Shown: positions 16,789 to 25,778 of the stretch, piece by piece
Numbering within the stretch: the first letter of the stretch is position 1
Layout of the letters: each line of letters starts with the position of its first letter
Assembly: GCF_001665875.1 (NCBI RefSeq)
Contig: NZ_LZTA01000107.1
Span: 1 to 52,810, forward strand
Reading direction: 5' to 3'
DNA length: 52,810 nucleotides
DNA from: Mycobacterium sp. 852002-40037_SCH5390672
GTDB taxonomy: Bacteria > Actinomycetota > Actinomycetes > Mycobacteriales > Mycobacteriaceae
Made by a program: the position numbers and the translations under genes
Notes under the pieces: generated by a model
Seen by the model: the letters and a program-made list of their open reading frames with translations, nothing else
Database searches by the model: none
Told to the model about the DNA's origin: nothing

Positions 16789-18305
16789 CAACTCGCCGAC
16801 GCGCACCGCTCCAGGCGGAAGGTGCGTTCGAACCCGGCCGGCTGCGTCGTCAGGGTCACTTCCACCGCACCGCTGGGGGCGATGACGTAGCGCTCCTCGA
16901 CATCGGGCCCGTCCTTCCAGCGACCGACCGGCTGGCGCCCGAGGTCGTCCCGGTCGTGCAGGGCCGGGTCGAAGGGAAACAGCACCGGGTCATAAGGCGT
17001 GACGTCGCCGTCGGGCCTGCCGTTGACCAGACGACTGCATTCCACGAACCGGAAGTGCCCGATGTTGTGTGCCGCTCGATATCTCCGTTTCACCACCAGC
17101 GGGGATTGCCCGTCGGCCGGAAGGGAAACGTCCTTGCACACGATCGGGTCGAAGACAACCCCGGCGCCGGCCTCGGCCTCCCGGAAAACCCCGAAATTCC
17201 TCGAGAAGCGTTCGGACAGCGCAAAACCGGATTCCTTGTCGAGGAAGACCGCAAGGCCGATGGCCGTGGCGGCGAAGGGATGCGGCGAGCGCTTCACCCG
17301 CTTCTCGCCGAAGGCGCTGCGCAGCATCCGCGACACCAGTGGGAACCCGCCGGCCCCGCCGACGACGTAGATGCCCGCCACCTCCGACCAGTCGACGTCC
17401 TTGCGGCCTCGCGCGGGGTCGTGCAGTACCCGGTCGAGCAGCGCCGTCGTCTCGTCGACCAGCGGTGCGCACACCGCGTAGACGTCGTCGATGGGGCAGG
17501 AGAAGGGGGGCCGATCGACCGGGGACAGGTCCACCAGGAAGCGGCGCGTCTGCGGCCCGACGGCCTCCTTGCGGGCGGCGCACTCTTCGGCCAGCAGGTC
17601 GCGCTGGGCGGTGTCGAGGCCGGGCAGGTTCGCGCCGGCCAGCACGAGCTCGACGATCGCCTCGTCGAAGTCGTCGCCGCCGAGGCGCTGGATGCCCTCG
17701 CTGATGACGACCTCGTTCGCGTGCCCGGTCATCTTCAGCAGCGACGCGTCGAACGTGCCGCCGCCGAGGTCGTAGATGAGGACGTATTCGCGTTTGGCGG
17801 TGATGGTCGACCGGTACCGGTGGGCGTATTCCAGGCTGGCGGCGGAAGGCTCGTTGAGCAGTGCGACGACATGGAAACCGGCGGCCACGTAGGCATCCAG
17901 GGTCAGCAGGCGCTGTGCGCTCGAGGCATTGGCCGGCACGCTGATCGCGGCTTCGATGGCTTCGCCCGGGGCCAGCGTGGCGTTCGAGTGGCGTTGCAGA
18001 TCGGTTTTCAGCTGGGCCAGGAAGCCGGTGAGCAGGTCCGCCAGGCGATAGTCACGGCCGGCCAGGGTGACTTCGGTCTGCGGCCCGGCATCGTTGAGCA
18101 AGCGTTTGAACGAGCGCAGCACCGACCATTCCGGGTCGTGGCGCACGGCGGCGGCCTGTGCGCCGAAGCGCAGCTCGCCTGCCGCGTTGGCGGCAATGAT
18201 CGACGGCCACGCATCCGCGCCCTCGAAGGAGACGACGGGATAGTTGCCTCGGTCGACGGCCGCCACGACGGTGTGGGTGGTTCCGAAGTCGATGCCGACT
18301 CTCAT
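16788..18305 (-). CDS. Hsp70-family protein lacking the helical lid
   Basis: 505-residue actin-fold ATPase. Phosphate 1 is GIDFGTTHT (4-12), connect 1 lies near NEPSAASLEY (151-160), phosphate 2 is YDLGGGTFDASLL (178-190), and the adenosine motif is IYVVGGAGGFPLVSRML (~325). After the ATPase (~380) there is only a short beta-rich region of ~120 residues and no C-terminal helical lid or DnaK tail, so it is shorter than DnaK (~620). Such lidless Hsp70 paralogues recur in actinobacteria; clients are unknown. ATG 18305 starts directly at the first beta strand. It is 9 bp after cstA on the same strand and coupled to the nitroreductase. Confidence 0.88.
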   Translation of the reverse strand: MRVGIDFGTTHTVVAAVDRGNYPVVSFEGADAWPSIIAANAAGELRFGAQAAAVRHDPEWSVLRSFKRLLNDAGPQTEVTLAGRDYRLADLLTGFLAQLKTDLQRHSNATLAPGEAIEAAISVPANASSAQRLLTLDAYVAAGFHVVALLNEPSAASLEYAHRYRSTITAKREYVLIYDLGGGTFDASLLKMTGHANEVVISEGIQRLGGDDFDEAIVELVLAGANLPGLDTAQRDLLAEECAARKEAVGPQTRRFLVDLSPVDRPPFSCPIDDVYAVCAPLVDETTALLDRVLHDPARGRKDVDWSEVAGIYVVGGAGGFPLVSRMLRSAFGEKRVKRSPHPFAATAIGLAVFLDKESGFALSERFSRNFGVFREAEAGAGVVFDPIVCKDVSLPADGQSPLVVKRRYRAAHNIGHFRFVECSRLVNGRPDGDVTPYDPVLFPFDPALHDRDDLGRQPVGRWKDGPDVEERYVIAPSGAVEVTLTTQPAGFERTFRLERCASAS

Positions 18306-18314
18306 CGCGCAAGT

Positions 18315-20579
18315 TTAGGACCGCGGCGCGGCCTTGGGCACAACCTTTTTGCCCGGCGCGTCCCACCTGCGTTGCAACTCGCGCTCGGCGGCGGTGGGGA
18401 TCAGGCCCGAGGGTGCGAAGAACTTCGACGGCACCGGGTCGTCCTCGGTCAACGGTCGCCCGGGACCGCGAATTGCCCCGAGCGCGACCACGACTCCGGC
18501 GATCACCACGATGACGACGGCCACCGCGAACAGCACGGACAGCGTGCCCTGGATGAAGGTGTTGCGAAGGACGTCGTCGAGCTGATGCGCGTTCTTGGCC
18601 GATCCGAACGCCGTCTTGCCCGCTTGCTTGGCCGCCAGGTACTTCGAGTGCTGGCTCCAGTAGCCGACGGCCGGATCCGGGGAGAAGATCTTCTGCCACG
18701 ACGCGGTCAGCGTGACCACCAGATCCCACAACAGCGGTATCCCGGGAATCCACGCCCACTTCAGTAGGCCCTTCTTGATGACGATCACCGTGATGACGGT
18801 CAGCGCGATCGCCGCGAGCAGCTGGTTGGCGATGCCGAACAGAGGGAACAGGGTGTTGATACCGCCCAGCGGATCGGTCACGCCCATCAGCAGGATGCTG
18901 CCCCAGGCCGCGGCCACTGCCAGGCTGCAGAGCCAGACGCCCGGGCGCCAGCTCGGGTTTCGCAGCTTGGCCAGCGGGCCGCCCAGGTTGCCGAGGGTGT
19001 CGGAGAGCATGAACCGCGCGACGCGGGTGCCGGCGTCGACGGCGGTGAGGATGAACAGCGCCTCGAACATGATCGCGAAGTGGTACCAGAACGCCTTGAG
19101 GCCGGCACCGCCGAACACCCGGTAGAGCACCTCCGACATGCCGACCGCCAGCGTCGGCGCCCCGCCGGTGCGCGACACGATCGACTTCTCGCCGACCTCT
19201 GCGGCGGCAGCGGTGAGCTGGTCCGCGGTCGCCGGGTCGCCGCGCAACCCGAGCCCGTTGACGTAGTGCGCGGCGGTGGCCGCGGTGCCGCCGGTCTGGG
19301 CGGCCGGAGCGTTGAGCGCGAAATACACATGCTGGTCGAGGATCACCGCGCTGATCAGCGCCATCATCGCGACGAACGACTCGGTCAGCATGCCGCCGTA
19401 GCCGATCAGCCGCATCTGGCTTTCCTTCTCCAGCAGCTTGGGCGTCGTCCCCGACGAGATCAGCGCATGAAATCCGGACAGGGCTCCGCAGGCGATGGTG
19501 ATGAACAGGAACGGGAACAGCGCGCCCGGGAACACGGGCCCGTCGCCGCGGGACGCGAACTGCGACACCGCGGGCGCCTGCATGACCGGTCGCGCGATGC
19601 AGATGCCGATCGCGAGCATCGCGATGGCGCCGACCTTCATGAACGTCGACAGGTAGTCACGCGGCGCCAGGAGCAACCACACCGGCAGCACCGACGCCAC
19701 GAAACCGTAGCCGATGATCAGCCACGACACCGTGACCGCCGACAGGTTCAACCACGATGCACCCCAAGAGGTTTCACCGACCCAGGCGCCGGACCCCACG
19801 GCGAGCAGCAGCAGCGCGATGCCGATCAGCGAGACCTCGGCGACCCGGCCGGGCCGCAGGAACCGCAGGTAGCAGCCCATGAAAAGGGCGATGGGAATCG
19901 TCATGGCGATGGAGAACACGCCCCAGGGGCTCTGGGCAAGTCCCCGCACCACCACCAGGGCGAGCACCGCGATGATGATCACCATGATGACGAACGCGCC
20001 GAGCAGTGCGGCCACGCCGCCGGTGGCGCCGAGTTCGTCGCGGGCCATCTGGCCCAGCGACCGCCCGCGGCGTCGGGTGGAGATCCACAAGACCAGGTAG
20101 TCCTGCACGGCGCCGGCGAACACCGCCCCGATGACGATCCAGATGCTGCAGGGCAGGTAGCCCATCTGGGTGGCCAGCACCGGACCGACGAGCGGTCCGG
20201 CCCCGGCGATGGCGGCGAAGTGATGGCCGAACAGCACCCGCCGGTCGGTCGGCACGTAGTCGGTGCCGTCGTCGAGAACTTCGGCGGGCGTGGCGTGATC
20301 GTCGCGCGGGCGGACGATCTTCAATTCGATCAGCCGGGCATAGAACCGGAATCCGATGAGGTAGGTGCAGATCGCCGCGACGACAAACCACACCGCGTTA
20401 ACCGTCTCGCCCCGCGTGAACGCGATGATCGCCCAGGCGACGGCGCCGAGGACCGCGACGATAGCGAACACGATCTTGTGCCGCAGGGTGATGGGCGAAC
20501 GGTCGATGATGGCGACGGGGGGCAGATCTTCGTCGGTGTGGATGTAGCTGACGTCGTTGTCGTGCTCTGTGACTGCCAC
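18315..20579 (-). CDS. cstA: Carbon starvation protein A, peptide/pyruvate transporter
   Basis: 754-residue integral membrane protein with more than a dozen hydrophobic helices. The N-terminal segment HHFAAIAGAGPLVGPVLA and TRVARFMLSD are hallmark CstA motifs. Start is GTG 20579; the open frame continues upstream but the homologous region begins here, and the length agrees with M. tuberculosis CstA (Rv3063, about 758). It imports peptides and/or pyruvate during starvation. The ligB gene lies 52 bp upstream on the same strand, as in M. tuberculosis. Confidence 0.93.
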   Translation of the reverse strand: MAVTEHDNDVSYIHTDEDLPPVAIIDRSPITLRHKIVFAIVAVLGAVAWAIIAFTRGETVNAVWFVVAAICTYLIGFRFYARLIELKIVRPRDDHATPAEVLDDGTDYVPTDRRVLFGHHFAAIAGAGPLVGPVLATQMGYLPCSIWIVIGAVFAGAVQDYLVLWISTRRRGRSLGQMARDELGATGGVAALLGAFVIMVIIIAVLALVVVRGLAQSPWGVFSIAMTIPIALFMGCYLRFLRPGRVAEVSLIGIALLLLAVGSGAWVGETSWGASWLNLSAVTVSWLIIGYGFVASVLPVWLLLAPRDYLSTFMKVGAIAMLAIGICIARPVMQAPAVSQFASRGDGPVFPGALFPFLFITIACGALSGFHALISSGTTPKLLEKESQMRLIGYGGMLTESFVAMMALISAVILDQHVYFALNAPAAQTGGTAATAAHYVNGLGLRGDPATADQLTAAAAEVGEKSIVSRTGGAPTLAVGMSEVLYRVFGGAGLKAFWYHFAIMFEALFILTAVDAGTRVARFMLSDTLGNLGGPLAKLRNPSWRPGVWLCSLAVAAAWGSILLMGVTDPLGGINTLFPLFGIANQLLAAIALTVITVIVIKKGLLKWAWIPGIPLLWDLVVTLTASWQKIFSPDPAVGYWSQHSKYLAAKQAGKTAFGSAKNAHQLDDVLRNTFIQGTLSVLFAVAVVIVVIAGVVVALGAIRGPGRPLTEDDPVPSKFFAPSGLIPTAAERELQRRWDAPGKKVVPKAAPRS

Positions 20580-20631
20580 GGCGGAAACCCTACGCGCGCA
20601 AAACGAACGGCGCCTGTCCAGGAACCCCCGT

Positions 20632-22173
20632 TCAGTACAGCGCGCGCACGGCGTCGATGGTGTCGGCCTCGGCGGGGCTCTTGTCGTCGCGATACCGCAC
20701 CACGCGGGCGAACCGCAGCGCCAGTCCGCCTCGGTAGCGCGACGACTTCTGCACGCCATCCAGCGCGATCTCGACCACCTGCTCGGGCCGCACCTGCACG
20801 ACGTAACCTTCGGTCCCGCCGACGGCGAGTTCGCTGAACCGGGTGGTCTGCCACTGAAGCATGGCGTCGGTCATGCCCTTGAAAGTCTTTCCCACCATGA
20901 TGAATTCGCCGGTGGCCGGATCGCGCGCGCCCAGGTGGATATTGGAGAGTTTGCCGCGACGGCGCCCCGATCCCCACTCCACGGCGAGCACCACCAGATC
21001 CAGGGTGTGCACCGGCTTGACCTTCAGCCAGCCCGCACCGCGGCGACCCGCCTGGTACGGCGCGCCGGGCGCCTTGGCCATCACGCCCTCGTGGCCGGCG
21101 GCCAGCGTCGCGTCCAGGAAGGCGCCCGCCGCCGCGGGGTCAGCCGTGAGCAGCCGGTCTACCCGCTGCGCCGGTGGCACCAATGCGTCCAGTGCGGCCA
21201 GCCGGTCGGCGGTCGGGGCATCGAGCAGGTCGACGCCGTCACAGTGCAGAATGTCGAAGAAGAACACCGAAAGTCGCTGCGCGGCAAGGGCTGCGGCGAT
21301 GTCGACGGAGCGGCCGAACCGGGAGGCGGTGACCTGGAAGCGCTGCGGCCGGTTGTCCGGCCGCAGCGCGATGGCCTCACCGTCGGCGATCAGGTTGTCG
21401 ACCGGCAGTGCCAGCGTCGCCTCGACCACCTCGGGCAGTCGGGCGGTGACATCGTCGAGGCTTCTGGTGTAGACGGTTACCTCGTCACCGCCGCGGTGAA
21501 TCTGCACCCGCGCGCCGTCCAGCTTGGCTTCGAAAATTGTTGCGCCGCCGTGGCGTTCGATCGCGTCGGCCACACTCGTCGCGGTCTGCGCCAGCATCGG
21601 GCCAACCGGGCGACCGACCCGCAGGGTGAACGCCTCCAGGGCCGAGGCCTCACCGGACAAGGGACCGGACAGGGCGGCCGCCGCCACCGCCGGCAGGTCC
21701 CCGCCCAGCATCGCGGCGCGCTGCACCGCGGCCGCCGGGATCCCGGCGGCCTTGGCCACGGCGTCGGACATGATCCCGGCCAGTGCGCCTTGGCGCAGTT
21801 CGCCGCCGAGCAGCCGCAGCAGAAAGGTCTGTTCGGTGTCGGTGGCGGCGGCGAACAAGGCACTCAAAAGCGCGGCGCGGCGCCCCTGGGCGCCCTTGCC
21901 CGACACGGCGCCGATCTCGGAGAAGGTGGCGTCCACGCCGGTGACGGTCAGCGCGGCGTGCGAGGCCGCCGGCGGGCGCGAGCGCAATGCCGCCCAACCC
22001 ACGCCGATCTGGCGTTGCCGCAACTCACCGGAAAGCCACGACACGACGATGGCGACCAGCGCGGCGTCGGGCGCGGCGCGGCGCAGGAGGTCAGCGATGT
22101 GGGCGACCTTGGTCAGCCGCGACGACGTGTTCCCGACGTCGGCTGACGTCGAGGCCACCTCGAGAAGGAGCAC
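20632..22173 (-). CDS. ligB: ATP-dependent DNA ligase LigB
   Basis: 513 residues. Seals nicks by the ATP-adenylate mechanism: the nucleotidyl Lys is in FEAKLDGARVQIH (K217). Further motifs are the IIIa-like SVFFFDILHCDG, EGVMAKAP (motif IV) and the motif V lysines WLKVKP. An N-terminal DNA-binding domain precedes the catalytic core and an OB fold follows. Start GTG 22173 agrees with the homologous N-terminus LLLEVASTS; a TTG at 22203 is an in-frame alternative, and neither has a clear ribosome site. Mycobacteria use the NAD ligase LigA for replication; LigB is dispensable and probably a repair enzyme. Confidence 0.93.
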   Translation of the reverse strand: MLLLEVASTSADVGNTSSRLTKVAHIADLLRRAAPDAALVAIVVSWLSGELRQRQIGVGWAALRSRPPAASHAALTVTGVDATFSEIGAVSGKGAQGRRAALLSALFAAATDTEQTFLLRLLGGELRQGALAGIMSDAVAKAAGIPAAAVQRAAMLGGDLPAVAAAALSGPLSGEASALEAFTLRVGRPVGPMLAQTATSVADAIERHGGATIFEAKLDGARVQIHRGGDEVTVYTRSLDDVTARLPEVVEATLALPVDNLIADGEAIALRPDNRPQRFQVTASRFGRSVDIAAALAAQRLSVFFFDILHCDGVDLLDAPTADRLAALDALVPPAQRVDRLLTADPAAAGAFLDATLAAGHEGVMAKAPGAPYQAGRRGAGWLKVKPVHTLDLVVLAVEWGSGRRRGKLSNIHLGARDPATGEFIMVGKTFKGMTDAMLQWQTTRFSELAVGGTEGYVVQVRPEQVVEIALDGVQKSSRYRGGLALRFARVVRYRDDKSPAEADTIDAVRALY

Positions 22174-22217
22174 GGTTGTCAGCTTGGCATGGCTCGGTGA
22201 CAAGGGTGTTGAGCGGA

Positions 22218-22244
22218 CACGCTAGCGTGCCTACGTAACGTTAC
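22218..22244. promoter_or_regulatory. Two palindromes in the ligB/SDR divergent gap
   Basis: CACGCTAGCGTG (12 bp, 22218-22229) and GTAACGTTAC (10 bp, 22235-22244) are perfect palindromes separated by 5 bp. They lie 41-67 bp upstream of the SDR start. The first contains TAGCGT, a TAnnnT -10-like hexamer. Operator function is inferred; no regulator gene is adjacent. Confidence 0.4.
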
Positions 22245-22284
22245 AGATCACACGGATTCTGACAAGCCACAAAGGGAGGCCCGG

Positions 22285-23043
22285 ATGGAGATCAACGGTA
22301 AGAAGGCCGTCGTCATCGGCGGTGCATCGGGAATGGGTCGCGCCAGCGCGGAACTGTTCGCCGCACGCGGCGCCGACGTCGTCGTGCTCGATCGTGAGGG
22401 TTCCGACGGTAAAGCCGTTGCCGACGGCTTTGGCGGCACGTTCTACCCGGTCGACGTCACCGATTTCAGCGGCACCGAAGAGACACTGCAGACCGCGGTG
22501 GACCAGCTCGGCGGCCTGCACGTCATCGTGACGACTGCGGGCGGCGGGATCGCCAAGCGAACGATGACCAAGTCCGGTCCGCACGACCTCGAATCCTTCC
22601 AATCCGTCATCGATCTCAACCTCATCGCGACCTTCAACATCAGCCGGCTCGCGGCCGCGCACATGGCCAAGAACGAACCCGAGGACGACGAGCGTGGCGT
22701 CATCATCAATACCGCGTCGATCGCGGCCTTCGAGGGCCAGATCGGGCAGGTCGCCTACACCGCCGCCAAGGCCGGCATCGCGGGTATGTGCCTGACCATG
22801 GCGCGTGACCTGGGCTCCCTGGGCATCCGCGTGCTGGCGATTGCGCCAAGCCTGTTCGCCACGGGGTTGACCCAGGGCATTCCCGACGAGTTCGCGACGC
22901 AGCTGACCAAAGACGCGGCCTTCCCCAAGCGTCTGGGCCGCCCCGAGGAGTACGCGAAGCTGGCCGCCGCCATCGTGGACAACCCGATGCTCAACGGCCA
23001 GTGCCTGCGCCTGGACGCCGGACAGCGGTTCGCGCCCAAGTAA
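22285..23043 (+). CDS. SDR, 3-hydroxyacyl-CoA dehydrogenase (HSD17B10) type
   Basis: 252 residues. GGASGMGRASAELFAARGADVVVLDRE (the Asp after strand 2 favours NAD), DVTD, then TTAGGG where most SDRs have NNAG, and catalytic NTASIAAFEGQIGQVAYTAAKAGI. The IAAFEGQIGQVAY motif is that of type-2 HSD10 3-hydroxyacyl-CoA dehydrogenases, which would oxidise the hydratase product in beta-oxidation. AAAGGGAGG precedes the ATG. It is followed by the fadE22 transcription unit; a separate promoter seems to lie between them. Confidence 0.9.
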   Translation: MEINGKKAVVIGGASGMGRASAELFAARGADVVVLDREGSDGKAVADGFGGTFYPVDVTDFSGTEETLQTAVDQLGGLHVIVTTAGGGIAKRTMTKSGPHDLESFQSVIDLNLIATFNISRLAAAHMAKNEPEDDERGVIINTASIAAFEGQIGQVAYTAAKAGIAGMCLTMARDLGSLGIRVLAIAPSLFATGLTQGIPDEFATQLTKDAAFPKRLGRPEEYAKLAAAIVDNPMLNGQCLRLDAGQRFAPK

Positions 23044-23077
23044 TAGACGCCCCCGTCGGGGCCCTCTCCGCATTAAG

Positions 23078-23120
23078 TACACTCTTTAGGCAGCCGCCCC
23101 GCTTCCCCTCGAAGCGGGGC
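23078..23120 (+). promoter_or_regulatory. fadE22 promoter with 5' leader hairpin
   Basis: TACACT (23078-23083) fits the mycobacterial -10. Just after the expected start of transcription there is a perfect 9-bp stem, GCCCCGCTT (23096-23104) and AAGCGGGGC (23112-23120), with a 7-nt loop. The nine bases AGTACACTC recur in the Ltp promoter at 25732-25740. The stem may instead terminate the upstream SDR transcript. Confidence 0.45.
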
Positions 23121-23211
23121 AGGCCACCCAGCTTCCGCCCCGACGATGCGGACCGCGCGGCGGTCCGCGGGGCGATCAACCCGGCTGGCATGCGGCGCGA
23201 GGAGGGCCCCG

Positions 23212-25377
23212 ATGGGTATCGCAATAACCGACGACCATCGTGAACTTGCCGGGGTAGCCCGCGGGTTTTTGACCTCGCAGAAGGCGCGCTGGGCGGCGCG
23301 ATCGCTGCTCGACGCCTCGGACGAGCCCCGCCCCGGGTTCTGGCAGAACCTGGTCGAGCTGGGCTGGCTCGGCCTGCACGTCGACGAAGAGTTCGGCGGC
23401 TCAGGCTTCGGGCTGCCCGAACTCGTCGTGGTGATCGAAGAGCTCGGCCGCGCGGTGGCGCCGGGGCCTTTCGTCCCCACCGTGATCGCGTCGGCCGTGA
23501 TCGCCAAAGACGGTACCGCCGAACAGAAGTCGCGGCTGCTGGCCGGTCTGATCGACGGAACCGTCACCGCGGGCATCGGGTTGGACAGCCAGGTGCGGGT
23601 CAAGGGCGGTGTGGCCGAGGGTGAGGCCGGAATCGTCTTGGGCGCCGGGCTTGCCGAGCTGCTGCTGATCGCCGCGGGCGACGATGTGCTGGTGCTCGAG
23701 CGCGGACGCGACGGTGTCTCGGTCGAGGTGCCGGAGAACTTCGATCCGACGCGGCGGTCCGGACGCGTTCGCCTGCACAACGTCCACATCTCCGACGACG
23801 ACATCCTGACGGGGGCGCGCCAATCGGCGCTGGCCCGGGCCCGCACGTTGCTGGCCGCCGAGGCGGTGGGCGGGGCGTCGGACTGCGTCGACACCGCCGT
23901 CGACTACGCCAAGGTGCGCCGGCAATTCGGGCGTACCATCGCCACCTTCCAGGCGGTCAAGCATCACTGCGCGAACATGCTGGTCGGCGCGGAGTCCGGG
24001 ATCGCCGCCGTCTGGGACGCATCCCGCGCGGCGTCCGAGGACGAGGAGCAATTCCGCCTGATCGCCGCCGTGGCCGCGGCGCTGGCCTTCCCCGCCTACG
24101 TCCGCAACGCCGAACTCAACATCCAGGTGCACGGCGGCATCGGCTTCACCTGGGAGCACGATGCGCACCTGCACCTGCGCCGGGCGGTGGTGAGCGCGGC
24201 GCTGTTCGGCGGCGACGCACCGGCCGCCGACGTCTTCGAGCGCACCGCGGCGGGCGCGGTCCGCGAGAACAGCCTCGACCTGCCGCCGGAAGCCGAAGAA
24301 CTGCGCACCAGCATCCGCGCCGACGCCACCGAGATCGCCGCCCTGGGCAAAGAGGCCCAGCGCGACAAGCTGATCGAGACCGGCTACGTGATGCCGCACT
24401 GGCCCAAGCCGTGGGGACGGGCGGCCGACGCGGTGGCGCAGCTGGTGATCGAGGAGGAGTTCCGCGCGGCAGGCATCAAACGTCCCGACTACGGGATCAC
24501 CGGCTGGGTGATCCTGACCCTGATCCAGCACGGAACGCCTTGGCAGATCGAACGATTCGTGGCGAAGGCGCTGCGCAAGGACGAGATCTGGTGTCAGCTG
24601 TTCTCCGAGCCCGACGCCGGCTCGGACGCCGCATCCATCAAGACGCGCGCCACCCGGGTGGACGGCGGCTGGAAGATCAACGGCCAGAAGGTGTGGACCA
24701 GCGGGGCGCACTACTGCGCGCGCGGCCTGGCCACCGTGCGCACCGACCCCGACGCTCCGAAGCACGCCGGCATCACCACCGTGATCGTCGACATGAAAGC
24801 GCCCGAGGTCGAGGTGCGCCCGCTGCGGCAGATCACCGGCGGCTCGGACTTCAACGAGGTGTTCTTCAACGACCTGTTCGTCCCCGACGAAGACGTGGTC
24901 GGGACGCCCAACTCCGGGTGGACCGTCGCGCGCGCAACGCTGGGCAACGAGCGGGTCAGCATCGGTGGCAGCGGATCATTCTACGAGGGGCTCGCGGACC
25001 AACTGGTGCAGCTCACCGAGCAGCGCCCGGATCGGTTGGCGGGCGGGCGTATTCGCGTCGGGTCATACCTCGCCGAGGAAACCGCGCTGCGGCTGCTGAA
25101 CCTGCGGCGCGCCGCGCGCAGCGTCGAAGGGGCGGGCCCCGGCCCGGAGGGCAACGTCACCAAGCTGAAGCTGGCCGAGCACATGGTGGAAGGCGCCGCG
25201 ATCATGGCGGCGCTGCTGGGACCCGAGGTCGCACTGACCGACGGTGCGGGCGCCCTGGCCGGCCGGCTGATGATGGGAGCCCGCGGCATGGCGATCGCCG
25301 GTGGGACGTCGGAAGTGACGCGCAACCAGATCGCCGAGCGGATCCTCGGCATGCCCCGCGACCCGCTGATCAACTAG
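23212..25377 (+). CDS. fadE22: Double-length acyl-CoA dehydrogenase FadE22
   Basis: 721 residues made of two complete ACAD-like units in tandem (about 1-370 and 375-721), in place of the two separate subunits of many mycobacterial FadE heterotetramers. The first half has VRRQFGRTIATFQAVKHHCANM and VHGGIGFTWEHDAHLHLRR, with a Glu at the usual catalytic base position. The second has QLFSEPDAGSDAASI, WKINGQKVWTSGA and IAGGTSEVTRNQIAERILG, where that position is Gly. So the halves probably divide FAD binding and catalysis. Start ATG 23212 (MGIAITDDH) has GAGGAGGG upstream. Matches the position and size of Rv3061c. Substrate unproven. Confidence 0.9.
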   Translation: MGIAITDDHRELAGVARGFLTSQKARWAARSLLDASDEPRPGFWQNLVELGWLGLHVDEEFGGSGFGLPELVVVIEELGRAVAPGPFVPTVIASAVIAKDGTAEQKSRLLAGLIDGTVTAGIGLDSQVRVKGGVAEGEAGIVLGAGLAELLLIAAGDDVLVLERGRDGVSVEVPENFDPTRRSGRVRLHNVHISDDDILTGARQSALARARTLLAAEAVGGASDCVDTAVDYAKVRRQFGRTIATFQAVKHHCANMLVGAESGIAAVWDASRAASEDEEQFRLIAAVAAALAFPAYVRNAELNIQVHGGIGFTWEHDAHLHLRRAVVSAALFGGDAPAADVFERTAAGAVRENSLDLPPEAEELRTSIRADATEIAALGKEAQRDKLIETGYVMPHWPKPWGRAADAVAQLVIEEEFRAAGIKRPDYGITGWVILTLIQHGTPWQIERFVAKALRKDEIWCQLFSEPDAGSDAASIKTRATRVDGGWKINGQKVWTSGAHYCARGLATVRTDPDAPKHAGITTVIVDMKAPEVEVRPLRQITGGSDFNEVFFNDLFVPDEDVVGTPNSGWTVARATLGNERVSIGGSGSFYEGLADQLVQLTEQRPDRLAGGRIRVGSYLAEETALRLLNLRRAARSVEGAGPGPEGNVTKLKLAEHMVEGAAIMAALLGPEVALTDGAGALAGRLMMGARGMAIAGGTSEVTRNQIAERILGMPRDPLIN

Positions 25378-25386
25378 CCGTAGGGA

Positions 25387-25722
25387 TCAGGCGGGCGCGA
25401 ACTGCGCCGCGCCGCCGCTGCCGCGCTCCGCGCGCAGATCGACGGTCATGCCGCAGCTCACCGAATCCGGTTCGCAGTCAACGATATTGGCGGCGACCCG
25501 CAGGCCGCTTTGTTCGGCGAGCTCGACGATGGCGATGACGTACGGGGTGGGGATCTCGGGGTTGTACGGGTGATGGTTGACCGTGTAGGTGAATACGGTG
25601 CCCCGCCCGGAAACTTCGCGCGCCACCAGCGAGCCCCCGCACTCGCGGCATTCGCCGCTGGCCGGATGCACCCAGCGCACGCAGTCGTCGCAGTACTCGA
25701 TGAGCAGCGGCCCGTCTGACAC
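25387..25722 (-). CDS. DUF35 OB-fold/zinc-ribbon acyl-CoA-binding partner
   Basis: 111 residues. An N-terminal rubredoxin-like zinc ribbon has four Cys in two pairs (CDDC and CREC, ~14-38), followed by an OB fold with the characteristic GxVFTYTVNHHPYNPEIPTPYV stretch and IVELAEQ. DUF35 proteins pair with thiolase-like Ltp enzymes; the ChsH2-Ltp2 complex carries out retro-aldol cleavage of steroid side chains. The divergent gene is such an Ltp, so a complex is likely. GTG 25722 is the start: a TACTGT -10-like hexamer ends seven bases before it, suggesting a leaderless transcript. Confidence 0.88.
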   Translation of the reverse strand: MSDGPLLIEYCDDCVRWVHPASGECRECGGSLVAREVSGRGTVFTYTVNHHPYNPEIPTPYVIAIVELAEQSGLRVAANIVDCEPDSVSCGMTVDLRAERGSGGAAQFAPA

Positions 25723-25729
25723 GACGAAT

Positions 25730-25739
25730 ACAGTACACT
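25730..25739. promoter_or_regulatory. Overlapping divergent promoters for DUF35 and Ltp
   Basis: TACTGT on the minus strand (25735-25730) lies 7 nt before the DUF35 GTG, and TACACT on the plus strand (25734-25739) lies 39 nt before the Ltp ATG. Both fit TAnnnT and they share bases 25734-25735, so the two polymerases cannot occupy both at once. Confidence 0.5.
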
Positions 25740-25778
25740 CAATTGATTCGATGCGGTGTGGTCTGACGGGCGGTGTGC

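Noticed and set aside
16734..18767. 677-codon plus-strand open frame
   Set aside because: Antisense to the Hsp70 and the end of cstA, both well supported; composition is Arg/Gly/His-rich noise.
19080..22146. Long plus-strand frames of 585 and 529 codons
   Set aside because: Antisense to cstA and ligB, which have complete motif sets and expected lengths.
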